Below, one piece after another: positions 5,791 through 9,925 of a stretch of DNA of 9,925 nucleotides. The DNA comes from JARRLC01 sp037387425 (GTDB taxonomy: Bacteria; Pseudomonadota; Alphaproteobacteria; Rhizobiales; Rhodomicrobiaceae). Numbering within the stretch: position 1 is the first letter of the stretch; each line of letters opens with the position of its first letter. The stretch is taken from positions 1-9,925 of the forward strand of contig JARRLC010000091.1 in NCBI GenBank assembly GCA_037387425.1, read 5' to 3'. Position numbers and translations under genes: made by a program. The notes beneath the pieces are model-generated. The model saw nothing but the letters and a program-made list of their open reading frames with translations. It was not told the DNA's origin and searched no databases.

Positions 5791-6594
5791 ATGTTGCGTG
5801 ATATTCATAGCTTATGGATAGGTGAACGCCTTGGCCCTTTAGAAGAATTATGCCTCTGTTCGTTTGTTAAACAAGGGCATAAGGTCTTTCTGCATAGTTA
5901 TAAAAAGTTTGACTTGCCGAATGGTGTTATTGCGATTGATGCAAATGAGTTAATTCCAGAAGATCAGATCATAAGATATAAACGCAACCGTAGTGTTGCT
6001 CTATTCGCCAATAGATATAGATATGAAATTCTGAGAAACTACGACGTTTACTGGGCGGATGCGGATATTTTTTGTATGCGTCCGTTTGACTTTGAGGAAC
6101 CTTATGTTTTTGGTATAGATACGATCGTTGAAGGTAGGCCTGTAATAAATAACTGTGTACTCCGCGCTCCTTATGATTCAGAACTTCTACGTAATCTTCT
6201 TGAACCATTTAACAAACCTCGGAGTGCATTGCGTTTTCTTAGTACAAAACAAAAAATAAAGTCCATATCGACGCATATCAAGAGTTTCAAAAGGTTGTCT
6301 CTTGAGTGTCTTCCCTGGGGAACAACAGGTCCAATCGCTCTTACTTACCTTGCGAATGATCTTGGCTTAATGCAGTACGCACTACCCAAAAATGCGTTTG
6401 CTGAACTAAAAAAACTGAGGTTGTTTGAAGAAAACTTTAATTGGATTGATACGGTGAATAACAATGCAACATATGCAGCACATTTCACTCAATCAAAACT
6501 TGGAAGTAAACCTGTTGATTTGACGAAGCCATTACCAGGAAGTTTCTACGAATATTGCGTTAAAGAAGTTGGGAGTATGACGAATTATTTCTGA
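5791..6594 (+). CDS. Glycosyltransferase, GT32-like with DxD motif
   Basis: The product has 267 residues with no signal peptide. It opens with IHSLWIGERLGPLEELCLCSF (5-25), typical of sugar transferases related to GT32 and capsular or O-antigen galactosyltransferases. The metal and nucleotide-sugar DxD motif is in YWADADIFCMRPF (87-99; D90, D92). WGTTGPIALT (176-185) and AAHFTQSKL (229-237) match the acceptor-side 'tGP' and 'H' elements of that group. It probably adds a sugar to a surface polysaccharide or glycolipid; donor and acceptor are unknown. The start is firm: GGAGGAG lies just before the ATG. The gene is AT-rich: two sampled 60-base stretches (5941 and 6241) are about 37% and 32% GC, against about 68% at 8221 in the sensor kinase. 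With no polysaccharide genes beside it, it looks like a lone acquired gene. It ends 195 bases before the response regulator. Confidence 0.85.
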   Translation: MLRDIHSLWIGERLGPLEELCLCSFVKQGHKVFLHSYKKFDLPNGVIAIDANELIPEDQIIRYKRNRSVALFANRYRYEILRNYDVYWADADIFCMRPFDFEEPYVFGIDTIVEGRPVINNCVLRAPYDSELLRNLLEPFNKPRSALRFLSTKQKIKSISTHIKSFKRLSLECLPWGTTGPIALTYLANDLGLMQYALPKNAFAELKKLRLFEENFNWIDTVNNNATYAAHFTQSKLGSKPVDLTKPLPGSFYEYCVKEVGSMTNYF

Positions 6595-6651
6595 AGTTAG
6601 AAATGTTTACAGCAAACAACCTCCCCTCAATAATAGGAACACTGAACGCTC

Positions 6652-6742
6652 ATATAAAGCATAGAGTGGTCAGTCCTCGCATCCAATATTCGTCCCCAAC
6701 TATGCAGCACCCTCTGGCTTGGGCATGTGTCGTGCTTTATAT
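6652..6742. repeat. Perfect 10-base inverted repeat with 71-base spacer upstream of the response regulator
   Basis: ATATAAAGCA (6652-6661) and TGCTTTATAT (6733-6742) are exact reverse complements, separated by 71 bases, in the 195-base gap before the response regulator gene. The right arm is 47 bases before the start codon at 6790. No flanking target duplication or transposase was seen, so a tiny mobile element is not supported. Paired binding sites for a looping regulator are one possibility. Confidence 0.35.
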
Positions 6743-6789
6743 CATTCTTTCACAAGCCATTCTTCACCACCGGAACCGGAGCCCGCGCC

Positions 6790-7470
6790 ATGCGCGTTCT
6801 GATAGTCGAAGACGACGCCAAAGCCGCCAGCTACCTCGCTAACGCACTTAGCGAAAGCGGCCATATCTGCGAGCAAGCAGGCGATGGCGAAACTGGCCTC
6901 GAACTCGCGCGCGCCACCGCGTTTGATGTGCTCATCGTGGACCGCATGCTTCCCCGCCGCGACGGCCTGTCGCTGGTCGATACACTCCGCCGCGAGGGGA
7001 ACCGCACGCCGGTGCTCATCCTCAGCGCGCTCGGCGCGGTCGACGACCGGGTGGCGGGTTTGCGCGCGGGCGGCGACGACTATCTCACCAAGCCGTATGC
7101 GTTTTCCGAGCTTCTCGCCCGTGTGGAAGCGTTGGCCCGGCGCGCCTCACCTGAAGAAGCCAGCAGAAAATATGTTGTCGGCGACCTGGTGCTTGACCGG
7201 CTGGCTCATAAGGTCACGCGCGGCGGCGAGCCGATTCCGATGCAACCGCGCGAATACAGGCTCTTGGAATACCTGATGAAAAACGCAGGGCAAGTGGTCA
7301 CCCGCACCATGCTTCTGGAACATGTGTGGGATTATCACTTTGATCCGCAAACCAACGTGATTGACGTGCACATCTCGCGGCTGCGCGCCAAGATCGACAA
7401 AAATCATGACCGCCCGCTTTTGCATACCGTGCGCGGCGCAGGCTACATGATCCGCGATGGAGCCGAATAA
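6790..7470 (+). CDS. OmpR/PhoB-family two-component response regulator
   Basis: This 226-residue cytoplasmic regulator has a receiver domain (1-115) with all key residues: acidic pair D8 and D9, phospho-acceptor D51 in VLIVDRMLPRRDG, S79 and K101 in LTKPYAF. A winged-helix DNA-binding domain follows (about 128-222), with REYRLLEYLM, the recognition-helix region TNVIDVHISRLRAKI and the closing hairpin HTVRGAGYMI. On phosphorylation by the kinase encoded next, it would bind promoter DNA as a dimer. The ATG at 6790 is chosen because GGAG lies 8 bases upstream and the receiver domain begins at once; the longer in-frame start at 6727 adds 21 residues with no domain match. It overlaps the kinase gene by 14 bases, so the two are co-transcribed and probably translationally coupled. 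The regulated genes cannot be told from sequence. Confidence 0.96.
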   Translation: MRVLIVEDDAKAASYLANALSESGHICEQAGDGETGLELARATAFDVLIVDRMLPRRDGLSLVDTLRREGNRTPVLILSALGAVDDRVAGLRAGGDDYLTKPYAFSELLARVEALARRASPEEASRKYVVGDLVLDRLAHKVTRGGEPIPMQPREYRLLEYLMKNAGQVVTRTMLLEHVWDYHFDPQTNVIDVHISRLRAKIDKNHDRPLLHTVRGAGYMIRDGAE

Positions 7471-8890
7471 CGTGCTCAGATTGTTGCGTACCACGGCTTT
7501 GCGCCACGCGCTCGTTTACTTTATCGTGTTTGCGCTGGCCGCCGCCATCGCCGTGATATACATTTTCTGGCGTACAAATGTTCTGCTGGCGGTCAAACAA
7601 GAAACCGCCGTTCAGTCTGAAATCCAGGCGTTTGACGAACAATATCGCACTGGCGGCATTGACCAATTGCGCCGCGCCATCGCCCTACGCAGCGAATCGC
7701 CAGGTAACAGCCTCTATCTCGTCACCAACGCGGAGGGGCATTGGCTGGCAGGCAACCTCAAAGAAATCAGCCCTGATCTGTGGAACAGCAAGGGGCGTGT
7801 GGTGTTCATGTACCGCCGTCCGGCCATTAGCGGTGGTGCGGAGGAACGGCTTGCCTTCGCCCAGGTGATCCGGTTGGTGAACGGCTACCGGCTCATCGTT
7901 GGGCGCGATATCGAAGACCAGCGCACATTTAAGCGCATCATCCGCACGGCGTTTCTTTGGACTTTGGCGGGCATGGTGCTTTTGGGGATGGGCGTCTCCA
8001 TTCTTATGAACCGCCATTTGCTGCGCCGTCTCGCGGCAATCACTGAGACCAGCCGCAATATTATGGCAGGCGATCTGTCGCAGCGCGTGAAGCTGACCGG
8101 CTCCGGCGATGAGTTCGACGAGCTATCCGCCAGCCTCAACGCCATGTTGCAGCGGATCGTTGAGCTGATCGACGGCTTCAAGGAGGTGTCCGACAACATC
8201 GCGCACGACCTGAAAACGCCGCTCAACCGTCTGCGCAACCGCATCGAAACCACGCTGCGTGAGGCGCGCGGCGAGGAAGCCTATCGCGAGGCGCTCACCG
8301 CCGCCATTGAGGACGCCGATAACCTCATCAAGACATTCGATGCGCTCCTCAGCATCGCGCGGTTGGAGGCTGGGGCGGCTTCTAACAGAGGACGGACGCA
8401 GTTTGATTTGAGCGCGATGGTGACAGACGTTTGCGAACTGTACGAGCCGGTGGCGGAAGAGCGCGGGCTGGAGCTGAGGCAATCCCACGCGTCGGAAATC
8501 ATGGTGGCGGGCGAACAGCAATTACTGGCGCAGGCCATCGCCAACGTAGTGGATAACGCCATCAAATACGCCTCACCTGACTTTGGGGGCGATGCCATGC
8601 ATGCGGATAATGCGCGCACAAATGGAGCAGGGCCGCATATCACTGTGAGCCTAGAAACACGCGGGGGACAGGCTGAAATCTCTGTGGCGGATACGGGGCC
8701 GGGCATTCCTGCCGCCGATCGCGAACGCGCGTTGAAACGCTTCGTGCGTCTGGAAGCCAGCCGTTCGCGTCCCGGCAGCGGGTTGGGATTAAGCCTGGTA
8801 GCCGCGGTCATGCGTCTTCACGGTGGAGATGTGACGCTCGCCGATAATCAGCCCGGATTGAAAGTTATTTTGAAGCTTCCCACGCTGTGA
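7457..8890 (+). CDS. Two-component sensor histidine kinase
   Basis: This 477-residue inner-membrane kinase has TM1 at about 19-38, a periplasmic sensor region of about 120 residues (40-160), TM2 at about 165-184, a HAMP linker (185-240), a dimerisation/phospho-acceptor domain with H250 in DNIAHDLKTPLNRLR, and an ATPase domain. ATP-site motifs are complete: N box ANVVDNAIK (362-370), G1 DTGPGI (412-417), F/RFVR (428-431), and G2 GSGLGLSLV (440-448). It should phosphorylate D51 of the regulator encoded just upstream. The sensor region has no cysteines or obvious metal-binding motif, so the signal is unknown. The ATG at 7457 lies inside the regulator gene and has no ribosome site. An in-frame GTG at 7472, just after the regulator stop, has GGAG 9 bases upstream and may be the real start, giving 472 residues. 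Confidence 0.95.
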   Translation: MEPNNVLRLLRTTALRHALVYFIVFALAAAIAVIYIFWRTNVLLAVKQETAVQSEIQAFDEQYRTGGIDQLRRAIALRSESPGNSLYLVTNAEGHWLAGNLKEISPDLWNSKGRVVFMYRRPAISGGAEERLAFAQVIRLVNGYRLIVGRDIEDQRTFKRIIRTAFLWTLAGMVLLGMGVSILMNRHLLRRLAAITETSRNIMAGDLSQRVKLTGSGDEFDELSASLNAMLQRIVELIDGFKEVSDNIAHDLKTPLNRLRNRIETTLREARGEEAYREALTAAIEDADNLIKTFDALLSIARLEAGAASNRGRTQFDLSAMVTDVCELYEPVAEERGLELRQSHASEIMVAGEQQLLAQAIANVVDNAIKYASPDFGGDAMHADNARTNGAGPHITVSLETRGGQAEISVADTGPGIPAADRERALKRFVRLEASRSRPGSGLGLSLVAAVMRLHGGDVTLADNQPGLKVILKLPTL

Positions 8891-8991
8891 TGCGGCGCTG
8901 TTGCATTGCGAACAAATGTTTCAGCCCAACAGCATGTGGATGCGTAAGCGAGGCGGGGTTGCATGGCGCACAGGCGTGCTATAGTTGGCGC

Positions 8992-9925
8992 ATGAGAGCG
9001 AGTCGAAAACAGGCATTGGAAGCGACGGGGGCACCGCCGCGTAAAACGGGGCAAGTGCCGAGCAAGCGCGCGGCAGATGTTGGCGGTCGCGCGGCATCTT
9101 CGGCAGCGAAATCAACACAAGCGTCGTTAGGCCTTGCACAGTCGGAGCACGTTGCGGACGCAGATACGCCCGCACCGGATACGCAATCACAGTCGCAGCC
9201 CGAAGCAGCGCCCTCCCCTGACGCACACGCGCCATCACCAGCGACGCCCGAAGACGCGCCGCGCCTCTCACTGTCGCAACGCGCACTAGGCGCCGCTGAC
9301 CCTGCCCCTTATCTCAATGGCCTCAACCCCGAGCAGCGCGAGGCCGTTGAGACGCTAGAGGGGCCGGTTTTGGTGCTGGCGGGCGCAGGTACAGGCAAAA
9401 CACGCGTGCTCACCACGCGCATTGCGCACATCCTCGCCACCGGAAAAGCTTATCCTTCGCAAATCCTCGCAGTTACGTTCACCAATAAAGCCGCACGCGA
9501 GATGAAGCATCGCGTTGGGCAGTTCGTGGGCAGCTCCGTGGAGGGGATGCCATGGCTTGGCACTTTCCATTCCATTGCCGCCCGAGTGTTACGCTATCAC
9601 GCCGAGCTGGTGGGCTTAAAGCCGCAGTTTACCGTACTTGACGTCGACGATCAGCTTCGCCTGATGAAGCAGGTCATTCAGGCCGCGCGGCTCGACATAA
9701 AGCGCTGGACGCCGCGCCATCTTGCCAGCCTCATCGATAGCTGGAAAAATCGCGGGCTCGCACCCGAGAAAGTCCCGGCGGGCGAGGCGTTCGCGTTCGC
9801 CAATGGCCAGGGCGCAGAACTGTACACCGCTTATCAGACACGCCTGAAAGAGCTGAACGCCGTCGATTTCGGCGATCTCCTGCTTGAAAACATCCGCCTG
9901 TTCATGGAGCATCCGGACGTTCTGA
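8992..9925 (+). CDS. uvrD: UvrD/PcrA-type superfamily 1 DNA helicase, N-terminal 311 residues, with long N-terminal extension
   Basis: This gene runs off the right edge, so the C-terminal half, with Walker B and motifs III-VI, is not seen. The core starts at about residue 107: Q-motif LNPEQREAV (111-119), Walker A AGAGTGKT (130-137, catalytic K136), motif Ia VTFTNKAAREM (161-171), GTFHS (190-194) and DFGDLL (292-297). Such 3'-5' helicases unwind DNA in nucleotide excision and mismatch repair. Residues 1-106 come before the core and are low in complexity: basic at first (RASRK, PRKTG, PSKRA), then rich in Ala, Pro, Gln, Asp and Ser, so probably disordered. UvrD proteins usually have only about 10 residues there. 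The ATG at 8992 lacks a clear ribosome site. An upstream in-frame ATG at 8890 overlaps the kinase stop, but it would add a cysteine-rich leader and looks unlikely. No terminator separates it from the kinase gene. Confidence 0.93.
   Translation, partial: MRASRKQALEATGAPPRKTGQVPSKRAADVGGRAASSAAKSTQASLGLAQSEHVADADTPAPDTQSQSQPEAAPSPDAHAPSPATPEDAPRLSLSQRALGAADPAPYLNGLNPEQREAVETLEGPVLVLAGAGTGKTRVLTTRIAHILATGKAYPSQILAVTFTNKAAREMKHRVGQFVGSSVEGMPWLGTFHSIAARVLRYHAELVGLKPQFTVLDVDDQLRLMKQVIQAARLDIKRWTPRHLASLIDSWKNRGLAPEKVPAGEAFAFANGQGAELYTAYQTRLKELNAVDFGDLLLENIRLFMEHPDVL

Noticed and set aside
6587..6604. ATTTCT/AGAAAT hairpin at the end of the glycosyltransferase gene as a terminator
   Set aside because: It is a 6-pair AT-rich stem overlapping the stop codon with no following T-run.
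6727..6789. 21-residue N-terminal extension of the response regulator
   Set aside because: The receiver domain starts right at the ATG at 6790, which has a well-placed GGAG; the extension adds a hydrophobic stretch foreign to the family.
6603..6842. Plus-strand 79-residue frame between glycosyltransferase and response regulator
   Set aside because: It runs into the response regulator in another frame and turns into Arg/Ser-rich sequence, typical of a shadow frame.
8123..8811. Long minus-strand frames inside the histidine kinase
   Set aside because: They are antisense shadows of a GC-rich gene whose plus-strand frame has complete kinase motifs.

Overview
The window looks like chromosomal DNA from an alphaproteobacterium of moderate to high GC. 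The reasons are an alphaproteobacterial-style UvrD/PcrA helicase, a small lipoprotein of a type I associate with that class, and an HfaA-like secreted protein followed by a lipoprotein on the same strand, as in the holdfast-anchoring genes of stalked and budding alphaproteobacteria. No rRNA, tRNA, CRISPR array, transposase or phage gene was found. Genus cannot be fixed from this sequence.

Left part (1-1855, minus strand). A DMT/EamA-family permease (890-1855) is followed, after a palindrome-rich gap, by a small secreted HfaA-like protein (206-601). After 58 bases comes the start of a lipoprotein that runs off the left edge (1-147) and may be the CsgG/HfaB-like partner. The gap 602-889 holds a dense cluster of the hexamer TGTGGC/GCCACA, including a compact array of alternating half-sites at 820-849.

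Middle (1856-5790). A 428-base gap with no convincing gene leads to a plus-strand alphaproteobacterial lipoprotein (2284-2739). A structured gap follows, then a DUF4239 (bestrophin-like) membrane protein (3058-4101). This converges on an isoprenylcysteine-methyltransferase-family membrane protein (4170-4616, minus) across a strong hairpin that may end both transcripts. A two-pass membrane protein with an STM3941-like layout (4851-5537, minus) follows, with a recognisable promoter and an operator-like dyad upstream. These are mostly single-gene units for envelope or membrane proteins.

Right part (5791-9925, plus strand). A distinctly AT-rich GT32-like glycosyltransferase gene (5791-6594), with a long palindromic hairpin just before its ribosome binding site, looks laterally acquired. 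Then comes a two-component system whose genes overlap: an OmpR-type response regulator (6790-7470) and its sensor kinase (7457-8890). A UvrD/PcrA helicase with an unusually long disordered N-terminal extension starts at 8992 and runs off the right edge.

No clearly new multi-gene system was found. The best leads are the TGTGGC array upstream of the HfaA-like gene, the AT-rich glycosyltransferase island with its hairpin, a possible structured RNA before the DUF4239 gene, and the helicase extension.
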